64,000 nt of DNA from CAYWKU01 sp964459325 (GTDB lineage Bacteria > RBG-13-61-14 > CAYWKU01). Positions 26,486-35,271 of this stretch are shown piece by piece. Under the pieces are notes generated by a model. That model did not search any database and was not told the DNA's origin. It worked only from the letters and a program-made list of their open reading frames with translations. The DNA lies in assembly GCA_964459325.1 (NCBI GenBank), contig CAYWKU010000010.1, positions 1 through 64,000 of the forward strand. The letters run 5' to 3'. Each line of letters begins with the position of its first letter. The stretch's first letter is position 1. A program made the translations under genes and the position numbers.

Positions 26486-28090
26486 ATGAAAAAAGCGACT
26501 ATTTACGCCGTTATGGCTTTAGTATTCAGCGTCCTTCTCTTTTCAGACGTCCAATCCGATGAGAAATGTAAATGCGAAAGGCCTGTCGATACCGAATTCG
26601 GCCCGGTGGCCGGAACCTGTTCGGAGTACGACGAAGCTTGTGTATGGAAAGGCATTTCTTACGCCGCTCCCCCGACAGGTGAATTGCGGTTCAAGGCGCC
26701 ACGTGACCCCGAGCCGTGGAATGAGCCCCGGCGGGCGGACAAGTTCGGCCCCACCTGCTGCCAGCGGATAAGCAAGGCCCAGCTCAACCCGTTCAAAACC
26801 GGGGTTTTTACCGGCCACGAGGATTGCCTGTACCTGAACATCTGGAAGCCGGAAAAGGAGGGCACTTTCCCCGTAATGGTATGGATACACGGGGGCACTT
26901 TGCTCACCGGCTCCGGCTCCTCGATGCTTTATCGCGGCGACGAGTTCGTGGCGGAAAATGATGTAGTGCTGATAACCATCAACTACCGCCTCGGGGCGAT
27001 GGGATTTCTCGCTCATGAGAAGCTTGCCGAAGAGGACCCTCACGGCAGCACCGGCAATTACGGGATGCTCGACCAGCTCAAGGCGCTGGAGTGGGTAAAA
27101 AACAACATCGAGAACTTCGGCGGCGACCCGGATAACGTAACCATATTCGGCGAAAGCGCGGGCGGATGGAGCGTTTGCGCGCTGGTGGCCAGCCCGCTGG
27201 CGGAGGGCCTTTTCCACCGCGCTATCATGGAAAGCGGCTCGTGTTCGTCTACAGCTACTTTGGAAGAAGGATTCGAGTACGGGCGGAAACTGGCAAATGA
27301 GTTTTATTGCGAAGAAGACAACGTGCCCGAATGCCTGCGGGAACAATCGCCCCAGGCCATATACAACGAGATTCCGTGGGACGAAACAGGGCGCGAAAGC
27401 CCGTTTAAAATTCACCTGGACGGATATTTTCTCGATAAACAACCTATCAAAAGGATTAAAAAGGGCGAATATAACAAGGTTCCGTTCATCGCCGGTTCCA
27501 ACCGGGACGAGTTCGGGCCTTTGAGATACATGAAGCTGTCCCGGCTTTTCTTCCTGAACGAAAAAGAAGCGGAAACTAAAATCCGTGAAATGTACGGCGA
27601 AGAAGCCGCCCGTAAGATACTCGAGCTTTACCCGATAGAGGAATACCGCAAGCCGGTGGACGCCCTGAACGCGGCCATGGGCGACGCCCGGCTGGGATGC
27701 GCACCTTACCGCGTCGGCATGGCGATGAGCCCTACCAACCCGGAAGTTTACCTGTACCGGTTCGATTACGATAACCTGAGAGCGGAGAAGCTGGGGGCGT
27801 TCCACGGGCTGGAGCTGGCTTTCGTCTTCGGCAACTTCGACGCCAAACCGATGAAGTACGCCTTCAAGAAAAAGCACATCAGGGCCGCCGAGCCTCTTTC
27901 CGAAAAGATACAGACCTACTGGACGAACTTCGCGCGCTCCGGGGAGCCTCAGGGCGAAGGTCTGACCGATTGGCCGGTTTTCGATGCCGAGGACAGGGAA
28001 TTTCTTGTTCTGGACGAACAGATAAAGACATCCACGTTTACCGAGGATTCAAAATGCGAGTTCTGGCGGGAATATAAGCAGAGCGAATAA
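26486..28090 (+). CDS. Secreted type-B carboxylesterase (PnbA/cholinesterase-like)
   Basis: A 534-residue carboxylesterase of the type-B family. It has a signal peptide (about 1-24, 'MKKATIYAVMALVFSVLLFSDVQS'), the early conserved 'EDCLYLNIWKP' and 'VWIHGG' oxyanion segment, and the nucleophile Ser224 in 'FGESAGGWSV'. 'GSNRDEFG' carries the acid, and 'FHGLELAFVFGNF' carries the His. The family hydrolyses carboxylic esters of many kinds. A secreted form suggests action on environmental esters. The ATG has an AAAAGGGG site, and a TATAAT sits at 26456-26461. It is convergent with the LarA-like gene. Confidence 0.88.
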   Translation: MKKATIYAVMALVFSVLLFSDVQSDEKCKCERPVDTEFGPVAGTCSEYDEACVWKGISYAAPPTGELRFKAPRDPEPWNEPRRADKFGPTCCQRISKAQLNPFKTGVFTGHEDCLYLNIWKPEKEGTFPVMVWIHGGTLLTGSGSSMLYRGDEFVAENDVVLITINYRLGAMGFLAHEKLAEEDPHGSTGNYGMLDQLKALEWVKNNIENFGGDPDNVTIFGESAGGWSVCALVASPLAEGLFHRAIMESGSCSSTATLEEGFEYGRKLANEFYCEEDNVPECLREQSPQAIYNEIPWDETGRESPFKIHLDGYFLDKQPIKRIKKGEYNKVPFIAGSNRDEFGPLRYMKLSRLFFLNEKEAETKIREMYGEEAARKILELYPIEEYRKPVDALNAAMGDARLGCAPYRVGMAMSPTNPEVYLYRFDYDNLRAEKLGAFHGLELAFVFGNFDAKPMKYAFKKKHIRAAEPLSEKIQTYWTNFARSGEPQGEGLTDWPVFDAEDREFLVLDEQIKTSTFTEDSKCEFWREYKQSE

Positions 28091-28135
28091 TTGCCGAATA
28101 AAATTGCTGTGTGCTTACTGAAAACGAGCGGCAGC

Positions 28136-29392
28136 TTACCATACCATAATCAAATCGCCGTTCTTATTGAACTGAAGCGGCCCGGGGTCGCTTTCCCGTG
28201 TTACATCCTCCCGCTTTGAGACTTCATCGAGAAGCGGTTTTGATACCATAATTTTATCGAGCTGGAGAGTGTTTTTTATGATTACCATTCGCGCACTGGC
28301 GGTGCCTCTTACCCAGGCGGTTTGCAAAGCCGCTTCGATGGCTTCCCTGTCCGAGGCCATAGCCAGGGGGGCCATGCCCTTCTCCGGGAACGAGCTTGCC
28401 ATAGCGTTGGAGCGGGTGGCGTCCCAGTCCACGCTGTTAATAAGTTTCTCGGTCACGAAATCGGCCATGCCGATACCGTGAGCGTTTCCGCCCGATTTTT
28501 CGGTCAGGCCGAGCGCTGCGATTCTTCTTATACGCGGCGACGGCGGGTCGGGAATTGTGCGAATCCCTCTCCTGCCGATGACGTTGGCGTCCATGCCGGT
28601 GCCGCTTACGTCCTTGCCCATCCGGCAGACCACCAGCACATCGAGTTCATCGAAAGGCAGTCGCGGCATCATTTCCTCAGCTTTTTCAAGCAGTTCCCTG
28701 TCCAGCTCCGGGATGTCCTCCGGTTTGGCCGCTTCAATGACCGAAAGCTTATCGCGCGAATCCTCCACCAGGCCCAACCCGCCGATAACATTGGCCTTTT
28801 CGATTATTAAGCCCGCCATTTCCGGAAGGTATTTTTCCAGCTCATCCGGCCCGAGGCGATGGAAGCGTTCAGCTCCGTCCTTTTTACCCAGCCCCACCAC
28901 GAGCATCTTGCACAGTCCGCTGCCGTAGTTCCCGACAACCGAAGTATGCGGTTTTATTCTGTTTATTGCGAGAACACCGTCGGCCTTCAATGCCGCTTCG
29001 TCCACGAAAACGGGCACATCCCCCACTTTGCCGATTTCGACCGTTTTCATGTCGGAAATGACCGGCATACCTACGGAATCCTCGGATTTGCCCATATCCT
29101 CCAGTACTTTTTTCTGCCCATGAGGTGTTGCGCCGCCGTGCGAGCCCATTGCCGCCACCACGAAAGGCTTCGCGCCCATTCCGCGCAAAATTTCGCCCGC
29201 CGCCTTGAACACTTCGGCTATCCGGTCAATGCCCCTGCTTCCGGCGGCGAGCGCTATGCGGGCTCCCGGTTGTACACGGTCACCTACCTCAGCTTTTTCC
29301 ATAGCCCGGCGCACCGCGAGGGGCACGTCTTCGATTGCCGAATCCGGAAAACTGCGGTGTATCATAGCCATTAATGGAAGCTTTGTCTCCAT
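28136..29392 (-). CDS. LarA-like (DUF2088) nickel-pincer isomerase family protein
   Basis: A 418-residue homologue of lactate racemase LarA. It contains the N-terminal DUF2088-type region with 'IALAAGSRGIDRIAEVFKAAGEILRGMGAKPFVVAAMGSHGG' and the central 'NRIKPHTSVVGNYGSGLCKMLVVGLGKK'. Family members hold a nickel-pincer nucleotide and racemise or epimerise 2-hydroxy acids. LarB/LarC/LarE, which build the cofactor, are not in the window. Several residues of the lactate enzyme are not preserved as far as I can align by eye, so another hydroxy acid, or no cofactor, is possible. Confidence 0.65.
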   Translation of the reverse strand: METKLPLMAMIHRSFPDSAIEDVPLAVRRAMEKAEVGDRVQPGARIALAAGSRGIDRIAEVFKAAGEILRGMGAKPFVVAAMGSHGGATPHGQKKVLEDMGKSEDSVGMPVISDMKTVEIGKVGDVPVFVDEAALKADGVLAINRIKPHTSVVGNYGSGLCKMLVVGLGKKDGAERFHRLGPDELEKYLPEMAGLIIEKANVIGGLGLVEDSRDKLSVIEAAKPEDIPELDRELLEKAEEMMPRLPFDELDVLVVCRMGKDVSGTGMDANVIGRRGIRTIPDPPSPRIRRIAALGLTEKSGGNAHGIGMADFVTEKLINSVDWDATRSNAMASSFPEKGMAPLAMASDREAIEAALQTAWVRGTASARMVIIKNTLQLDKIMVSKPLLDEVSKREDVTRESDPGPLQFNKNGDLIMVW

Positions 29393-29467
29393 GGACTTTT
29401 AGAATATGCCAAAACGCCTCACGAGACAATTGCCAATATCCAAGGCTAAAGGGCGAGAAACCCTTCG

Positions 29468-29740
29468 CACCCTGACCGCTCCCGGTAACATTCCGAAAGT
29501 CCGGCTATAATCCCGGCCCCGGAGGTTTCAAAAAACGGGCTGCAACCTTGGAGGGGCAACCCACACTTTCCTGTGGGAGAGACCTTTGGTCTCGACACCG
29601 GTCACGACCGGAAGGTCGCTCCCACACGCCCCATAAGCCACCCCGGTCACGGTGAGCTACCCTTGTCGGGAAACCGGAATTGCACATCCTATGTAGGGTA
29701 GCGCACACTTTCAGTGGGTTACCCCTAAAAGGGAACTTGA
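29468..29740. repeat. Mosaic of short REP-like hairpins (29393-29793 gene-free)
   Basis: The 400-base gap between the LarA-like and lipoprotein genes is packed with small palindromes: CCCACA-N6-TGTGGG at 29560-29577, GAGACC-TTT-GGTCTC at 29579-29593 and CGACC-GGAA-GGTCG at 29605-29618. The last is followed by CTCCCAC, the outer part of a widespread bacterial REP. The segment near 29468-29495 recurs inverted near 36886-36915 (CGGGAGCGGTCA shared). No gene is seen. Confidence 0.65.
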
Positions 29741-29793
29741 GAGCTTGAAAAGGAGTCGGCGTTGGTTTACCTTTGAGCGCGGAGGATGAGAAG

Positions 29794-31233
29794 ATGAAAA
29801 AGCACGCGCTCAGAATTATCCCGGTAGCGATTATTGTTATTTTATGCGCCGGCCTGTTCGGATGCGACAATGAAACTACCACCGACACGGCGGTGATAAA
29901 AATTACGGGCAAAGTACCGATCGTATTCAATTGGTATGACGCCGCACCAAGTTGCCCGGATTGCAAAATATACGCGCAAGTTTATACCGGTGAGAGATGG
30001 GGAACCTTCTATTACGGCCCGTTTGAATTTGACCCTGACTCCATAACCCTGGACAATGTCCTGGCGGGCCAGGACCGGGATTTTACGGTATGGGTAACCG
30101 ACACGTCGGGTGAAATTACTTACAGGGACGTCACAAAAAACGTTCAGGTTATCGCCAACACCACAAACGACCCGGTGCAGGTCACACTGTACCCTCGCGG
30201 CTGGTATGAAGTCAGCATGCAACAACCCAGCTTGAACTGGCAATTGACCGATGTGAAGCTCGCAGATGAAGGATACAGTTGGATGGCGGGCAGGGATAAC
30301 TCCAACGGGAAAGGAGTCATTTTCAGGGGTGCGGAAGGCGCGTGGAGCCTGAGGCTACCCGAGGTAACCGGCAGCTCGAACTGGACGCTCAACTCCATTG
30401 CATCGGGCGCCGGAGGTGAAGCGTGGGCGGTGGGAGAAGATATAGAAAACAATCAAGGCATAATTCTCAGGTATGACGGCTCCTTATGGAACGATGACAT
30501 CAAGGAGCCGCCATCGAGTTGTCTTTTCGGGGTGAGCTTCTCGCCGTCGGGCAGCATCGGACGGGCGGTGGGTGAAATAATTTTGGGGAGCTCTTATGCC
30601 GGAGTCATGCTTGCATATCCTTCCAGCACCGTCGGCTGGGTATCTGACCCGGCACCCGCCGGTTCCGTCAGCCTTTTTGACGTGGCCACATTTAACAACG
30701 GTGATGCAATAGTTGGAGGGAAGGATAATGATAACGGCTCGGGCTATCTCGCGTTGTGGGATGATTCGGCAGACTCCTACTCGGCTTATTCCACTCCGGG
30801 CAGCGTATGCTCGAAAGCGGAATGGCACGTCAATGACATATTTGCTGTAAATGAAAGCGACTGGTGGGCGGCGGGGGCGTGTTACACCCCTGTCGGCAGC
30901 ATCAACGGGGTGGTGCTTCATTATACATCGGCGACCAGCGTAACAGTGGAGGACCTGTCTGCCGTTGCTTACTCGGACGATTGGTGGCTTAACGGGATAT
31001 GGGCCGATTCGGCGGGCGATGCTTGGGCGGTCGGCGAAGGCTCTTCTTCGGTGGTTATTTTGAATAAAAGCGGCGGAAGCTGGACCCCCGTGACGCCTGA
31101 CGGTTCATCGGGGGATTGGAAACTGTCGGGGGTGGATTTCAACCCCGCCGGCTCAATAACGTGGGGTTACGCGGTTGGCCATGATGCCTCAAACAGCCGG
31201 GGGTTGGCAATAAAATATCCGTTCCCTGAATGA
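29794..31233 (+). CDS. Lipoprotein with seven ~48-residue repeats (beta-propeller-like)
   Basis: A 479-residue lipoprotein. ATG 29794 follows GGAGGATGAGAAG; an in-frame TTG at 29773 is less likely. The signal sequence ends in the lipobox 'LFGC'. Residues about 30-145 resemble an Ig-like domain. From there, a motif of the type W-A-V-G recurs seven times, at residues 163, 211, 257, 305, 358, 411 and 459, i.e. every 46-53 residues, each preceded by a tryptophan/aspartate-rich strand. This regularity fits a seven-bladed beta-propeller facing the periplasm or cell surface. The function is unknown, and the gene is a single transcription unit. Confidence 0.7.
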   Translation: MKKHALRIIPVAIIVILCAGLFGCDNETTTDTAVIKITGKVPIVFNWYDAAPSCPDCKIYAQVYTGERWGTFYYGPFEFDPDSITLDNVLAGQDRDFTVWVTDTSGEITYRDVTKNVQVIANTTNDPVQVTLYPRGWYEVSMQQPSLNWQLTDVKLADEGYSWMAGRDNSNGKGVIFRGAEGAWSLRLPEVTGSSNWTLNSIASGAGGEAWAVGEDIENNQGIILRYDGSLWNDDIKEPPSSCLFGVSFSPSGSIGRAVGEIILGSSYAGVMLAYPSSTVGWVSDPAPAGSVSLFDVATFNNGDAIVGGKDNDNGSGYLALWDDSADSYSAYSTPGSVCSKAEWHVNDIFAVNESDWWAAGACYTPVGSINGVVLHYTSATSVTVEDLSAVAYSDDWWLNGIWADSAGDAWAVGEGSSSVVILNKSGGSWTPVTPDGSSGDWKLSGVDFNPAGSITWGYAVGHDASNSRGLAIKYPFPE

Positions 31234-31241
31234 TGATAAGG

Positions 31242-31838
31242 TTATTTCTTTTTGTCTTTATCCTTCTTTTTCAGGAGGCCACCCACTCGTTTTTTAGACT
31301 CTTCTCTCTTCTCTTCCTCGTCGCGGCGCTCCTGTTCCATGCGGGCATGTTCCTCCATCTTTTTATGAACCATTTCGTCGATAATCCCCTGCGACTTCTC
31401 ATCAACCTTCGTGAACTTCACCCCCATGCCGGGCTTGGTCATATCGCCGCGCTTTCCCTGCATGGTGTTTTCCCAAACAACTTTTCCTTCTACCTCCACC
31501 TCGATTCCCTTATCTTCAAAAACGAGGTGGAGTTTAATTTTAGTATCCAAGGGTAACGGCTCGGGGGTAGTTATGAACACCCCCCCGGAGCTCAGGTTAT
31601 GGATATAATTGTTGGCAAAAACATCTTCACTTTTGTAACGTACTCGCATATTTATCGGGACGCGCGGGTCTTTGCGCTTCTCTTTCCCGGGGGCTTCTCC
31701 ATGCACGTATTGAGCCAGATACTCCTTCAGGTAGACAAGCTTCTCCTCTTCCTTAAGCGACAATTTGCCCCCGGAGGCCTTTCGTTTGCGTTCCAGCCTT
31801 CTGAATTCTTCCACCAGTTCGAGCAGGTTTTTTTTCAT
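31242..31838 (-). CDS. PilZ-domain protein with charged C-terminal tail
   Basis: A 198-residue protein. An N-terminal helical segment (1-50) precedes a PilZ domain (about 53-150) with the c-di-GMP signature arginines in 'KRKDPRVPINMRV' and the 'NLSSGGVFI' motif. The sequence 'VEVEGKVVWENT...GMGVKF' is typical of the family. The C-terminal 45 residues are a Glu/Arg/Lys-rich helix ending in a run of lysines. It is a probable c-di-GMP receptor. The window encodes a second, related PilZ protein at 61345-61866 with the same N-terminal architecture, so they may be paralogues acting on pili. Confidence 0.85.
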   Translation of the reverse strand: MKKNLLELVEEFRRLERKRKASGGKLSLKEEEKLVYLKEYLAQYVHGEAPGKEKRKDPRVPINMRVRYKSEDVFANNYIHNLSSGGVFITTPEPLPLDTKIKLHLVFEDKGIEVEVEGKVVWENTMQGKRGDMTKPGMGVKFTKVDEKSQGIIDEMVHKKMEEHARMEQERRDEEEKREESKKRVGGLLKKKDKDKKK

Positions 31839-31963
31839 TGTTTATTTTCCGTCAATTACTACCATGTGAAATTAGTGAAACATTTTATCAATATTATACC
31901 ATAAAATGGTTCTGATTTCTTTATCGGAAAGCACTTCAATCTACATCGAGGGGTTTTGCCGGA

Positions 31964-31983
31964 CAAGGGGCTTAAGCCCCTTG
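31964..31983. repeat. CAAGGGG palindrome
   Basis: CAAGGGGC-TTAA-GCCCCTTG, a perfect 20-base palindrome, 11 bases beyond the DUF3795 stop. It is placed like a terminator for the tetrad-repeat/DUF3795 unit, but it lacks a T-run. Confidence 0.8.
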
Positions 31984-31994
31984 CCTGTTTCCCT

Positions 31995-32426
31995 TTAATC
32001 TACATCAACGGGGGTTTTGCAGCTGCGGCATCTTTTGGCGCCGCGGAATAGCGTATAGCCGCATTCCGGGCAGTGGTAACGTTTTTCTTCTTCCCGAACC
32101 CATTTCTCAGTGCCCCATTCGCGCCACTGGGGGATGGCGCGCATTATGACCTTCTTGCCCACGGGCAACGGAAACCTTTCGACATGCTCACAGGGCCACG
32201 ATTCGCACTGGTGGCATCCTTCATATCCGCGCTCGCGGGTGCAGGATTTGATGGCGCAGACCCTGCAATAAATGAAGGGCTCTTCGGAAAGGCAACCAAG
32301 GCAGTGAATCTCTTCCACCGGAAGGTTATATACCCCTGTCAGCCGTTCTTTAAACTTCTCGTTTTCGTCGCGGGTGGCGATGTAGACTCCGCAGACGCCG
32401 CAGTACAAACCGCAAGGCGCAAGCAA
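31995..32426 (-). CDS. DUF3795 cysteine-rich protein, apparent frameshift near the start
   Basis: A 143-residue Cys-rich protein of the DUF3795 type ('LLAPCGLYCGVCGVYIA', 'CLGC', 'CRVCAIKSC', 'CHQCESWPCEH') with a C-terminal zinc ribbon (CPEC and CRSC). As it stands it must start at TTG 32426 without a good ribosome site. An ATG at 32448 begins 'MSEIKPE', the usual start of this family, in a different frame. Removing one T from the run at 32424-32429 (complement) would join them into one protein. Either a real frameshift mutation or a base-call error is likely. It lies 16 bases downstream of the tetrad-repeat gene stop. Confidence 0.75.
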   Translation of the reverse strand: MLAPCGLYCGVCGVYIATRDENEKFKERLTGVYNLPVEEIHCLGCLSEEPFIYCRVCAIKSCTRERGYEGCHQCESWPCEHVERFPLPVGKKVIMRAIPQWREWGTEKWVREEEKRYHCPECGYTLFRGAKRCRSCKTPVDVD

Positions 32427-32464
32427 ACTCGGGTTTTATTTCACTCATGCCGGCGGGTGGTTTT

Positions 32465-34804
32465 CTACTCGGCTTCCAGCCATGCTCGGAAGGTGTCTAT
32501 GGCGTCAACCAGAACCTCATCTATGGAATCCATAAGGTTTTCGTAGAACTGTTTCCTTTCCCCGCCCAGGCGCTGGTCGCGGCGGATTTCTTCGTTGAGT
32601 TTTCGCTTTATGGCAAAGGCATTCCGTATGGACGCCCAAAGTTTCTCGCCCTGATACGGGCTTTTGGGGTCTGCCAGTTTCACGGCTATGAGGGTAGCCC
32701 TTTCCCAATCTTTAACGGTGGTTCCTTCCGGCAGGGAACCTGCGCCGCCCGAAGACGTCCTCAGGGCATCTTTCACCAGGTCGAGGTGAAACTGCCAGTC
32801 CTTGCTGCTCCGGGAGTTAATGAGGTCTTCCTTGACTTCCCCCATGGCTTCTTCCCGTAGGTTTTCCTTCAAATCGGCACGAACCTCGTCCCGCAATTCA
32901 TCCCTCAATGACAGCCTGACCTGCTCCCCAAGTTTCTCTTCCAATTCCTTCTTTACCTCAGGCTGAAGCTCCTTTTTCGCCTCGGCCATGGCCGTATCGC
33001 GCAGCTCGTTTTTGAGCGATTGTTTCACGGAATCGTTTAACTCCTCCTTCAACTCGTCCTTTGCCTTATCGCGCATATCATCCTTCAGCTCGGCCCATGC
33101 GTCATCTTCGAGGTCTTTCTTGAGCTTCTTCATTACTTCGTCCCGAAGCTCATCCCTCAATTCCTTTCGCGTAGGCTCATAAAGCTCATCCTTCAACGTG
33201 GTCATGGCTTCTTCCCGCAACTGCTCCTTCAAAGTGGCTTTCACCTCGTCGTGGAGGCTTTCGCTCAGCTCTTCCCACACCTCGTTACGCAACTCTTCCC
33301 TAAGCTGCACCCTCACCTCCGGCTCGATGGATTTGTTAAGTTTTACCCGGACTTCATCGGACAGTTCCTCTTTCAGTTCGGCGCGTACTTTTTCTTCCAG
33401 CTCCTCCTTCAGCCTCTCGAAGGCTTCATCCCGGAGCTCGTCCATAAGCTGTTCCTGCACCGAAGGGCCGAGCTCTTCCTTGAGCTCGCTTATGGCCTCA
33501 TCGCGCAGCTTTTCGGAAAGCTTTTCCCTGACACCCTCTTCCAGGTCTTCGGAAAGCTGGACGCGGACGGATTCCTCCAGCTTATCCCGCAACTCGGCGC
33601 GAACTTCTTCGTCCAGCTCCGAGCGGAGTTTTTCCCGAACCTCCTCCTTAAGTTCGTCCTCGATTTCTTCCTGTATATTTTCAGCCTGTTTTTCCTTAAT
33701 CTCCTGCCGGATTTCTTCCCGAAGCTCTTTCCTCAAATCCTCGACAACCTGGTCATGAAGGTCCGACCTCAGCCCCTCCCGCATTTCTTTCTCAATGGAT
33801 GGACGGATTTCATCGGCGACTTCCTCCCGAAGTTCGCCCCGGAGCACCTCCTCAACTTCGTCCCGAAGTTCACCCCGCAACTCGTCCCGCACCTCGTCGA
33901 CCATTTCCTCCCGGACTTCAGCACGGAGCTCCGACTTGAGTTCGTTCTTGGCTTCCGCCTCGACCTGGCCGGTCAGTTCCGCCTTCAACTCTTCCCGAAC
34001 CTTTCGCCCCATTTCCTTTTTAAGGTCTTCGCGCACTTCGTCGGCCAGTTCTTCCCTCAGAGCGCCTCGGACTTCACCTTTGAGGTCCTGCCTGAGCCGC
34101 TCCTCGTCTTTTTGTTGCGCCGGGCTATTCATAACCGGGGTTTCCTGAGCCGGTGCTTCCTGTTCCGTAGATTCGGGTACATCGAATTCGAGGGACGGCT
34201 CTTCGCGCTCCGCCGTATCAGAGGAAGTAAGTACCTCTTCCGACTCTTCCCGCTCGGCGCTATCAGGGGATGCAGAAGCCTCTTCCGGCGTTTCCTGTTG
34301 ACCGGCCGGTTCGTTTTTTTCGGGCGTAGCGGATGCCCCTCCCCCTCCGGACAAAGCCCCGGCCATATCTTCCCAGAAGCTCTTGACGGTCTCCCTGGCG
34401 GATTCGGCCTCCTCCTGGAACACGTTATCCGCCACCTGCGACCAGTCCTCCTCGTACCCTCCCAACGTAGCGGAGGCGGCGGGAGCCTGCTCCTTCTTTT
34501 CCTCGGCAGGCGGAGCCGAACCTTCCTCCAGGTCCGACGGGATAATCACCTTGATACCCATGGAATCTTCCTGCTTCCGGATGGCTTTGAACATATCCAG
34601 CACTTTACTCGCGGGCACGCTGTACTCGGTACGGAGAAAATCTTCGAGGAAATATAAGTCCAGATACCCCTCGTCGTAGGAGATGGGCACAAGCTGGGTA
34701 AGCAGGGGGCCGAGGATTTTTTCCGGGAGATACTCCGAAACCCCCTGGGAGGCAAGGATATTTCTAAGCCCGTCCACTAATTCCTGTATTCGTTTCTGCT
34801 CCAT
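32465..34804 (-). CDS. Tetrad-repeat coiled protein: 105 gap-free four-residue repeats
   Basis: A 779-residue acidic/basic protein of unknown family. Residues 1-95 form a compact unannotated N-terminal domain ('MEQKRIQELVDGLRNILASQG'). Residues 96-241 are a low-complexity Glu/Pro/Ala/Ser linker. Residues 242-661 (420 residues) are 105 consecutive tetrads of the form x-x-x-hydrophobic with no insertion. The fourth position is A, V, L, I or M in 103 of 105; the exceptions are one Q and one T. Higher order is present: three tetrads ending V/A, L, L make a 12-residue unit repeated about 35 times. Residues 662-779 form a conserved-looking helical C-terminal domain. There is no signal peptide. Exact period 4 is not the 3.5 or 3.67 of known coiled coils. 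The function is unknown. Confidence 0.8.
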   Translation of the reverse strand: MEQKRIQELVDGLRNILASQGVSEYLPEKILGPLLTQLVPISYDEGYLDLYFLEDFLRTEYSVPASKVLDMFKAIRKQEDSMGIKVIIPSDLEEGSAPPAEEKKEQAPAASATLGGYEEDWSQVADNVFQEEAESARETVKSFWEDMAGALSGGGGASATPEKNEPAGQQETPEEASASPDSAEREESEEVLTSSDTAEREEPSLEFDVPESTEQEAPAQETPVMNSPAQQKDEERLRQDLKGEVRGALREELADEVREDLKKEMGRKVREELKAELTGQVEAEAKNELKSELRAEVREEMVDEVRDELRGELRDEVEEVLRGELREEVADEIRPSIEKEMREGLRSDLHDQVVEDLRKELREEIRQEIKEKQAENIQEEIEDELKEEVREKLRSELDEEVRAELRDKLEESVRVQLSEDLEEGVREKLSEKLRDEAISELKEELGPSVQEQLMDELRDEAFERLKEELEEKVRAELKEELSDEVRVKLNKSIEPEVRVQLREELRNEVWEELSESLHDEVKATLKEQLREEAMTTLKDELYEPTRKELRDELRDEVMKKLKKDLEDDAWAELKDDMRDKAKDELKEELNDSVKQSLKNELRDTAMAEAKKELQPEVKKELEEKLGEQVRLSLRDELRDEVRADLKENLREEAMGEVKEDLINSRSSKDWQFHLDLVKDALRTSSGGAGSLPEGTTVKDWERATLIAVKLADPKSPYQGEKLWASIRNAFAIKRKLNEEIRRDQRLGGERKQFYENLMDSIDEVLVDAIDTFRAWLEAE

Positions 34805-34913
34805 GCCATGCAGTATGCCACAAAGTTCAAAAAAAGTAAATATTTGGAGGGACTTCGTCCCTCATGGGCAAGATTCCTTGTTATACGCCATCATTGTGAT
34901 ATCATAAAGGTCT

Positions 34914-35270
34914 ATGAAGAAAGTAATTTTCCTGTTGGCGGCGTTTGCAGTGGCCGTGGCTATGGGTATAGCGGTGTTTTACTGGACAGGTGGCGACACC
35001 GACGAGCTGCGGAAGCAGGGTAAAACCATAGAAAAACAAATACAGGAGGCGGGCCGGAAATCCGAAGAAGCGGTCAAAAGGCTCAAAAAGGACTTTAATG
35101 AAGTAAAGGACAAAGCCGGCGAAAAGGCCGAAGAAAAAGCTCCCGAGAAAGAAACGCTGAAAGAAGCGCCCACATCACCAGCTTCCACGGATGAACCCAC
35201 CGGCCCTCCCATGGAAGATATTGACGAGAAGGACAAGGAAAAGCTGAAAGGTCTCCTGAAGGAGGAGTAA
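34914..35270 (+). CDS. Small membrane-anchored charged protein
   Basis: A 118-residue protein with an N-terminal hydrophobic segment (about 4-24, 'VIFLLAAFAVAVAMGIAVFYW') that is either an anchor or an uncleaved signal. A Lys/Glu-rich helix (28-75) and a Pro/Thr-rich, acidic tail follow. No family is recognised. It is divergent from the tetrad-repeat gene (109 bases between starts) and convergent with the cytochrome gene, whose stop lies one base away. A hairpin GAGGGAC-TTC-GTCCCTC at 34847-34863 lies in its upstream region. Confidence 0.6.
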   Translation: MKKVIFLLAAFAVAVAMGIAVFYWTGGDTDELRKQGKTIEKQIQEAGRKSEEAVKRLKKDFNEVKDKAGEKAEEKAPEKETLKEAPTSPASTDEPTGPPMEDIDEKDKEKLKGLLKEE

Positions 35271-35271
35271 C

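Noticed and set aside
26543..27877. 444-codon frame antisense to the carboxylesterase gene
   Set aside because: The plus strand encodes a complete carboxylesterase with signal peptide and catalytic motifs; the antisense translation shows no family.
33251..34657. 468-codon open frame on the plus strand opposite the tetrad-repeat gene
   Set aside because: It is produced by the regular codon pattern of the repeats on the other strand. Its translation is a monotonous Phe/Leu/Pro sequence without a family, and the other strand has coherent end domains.
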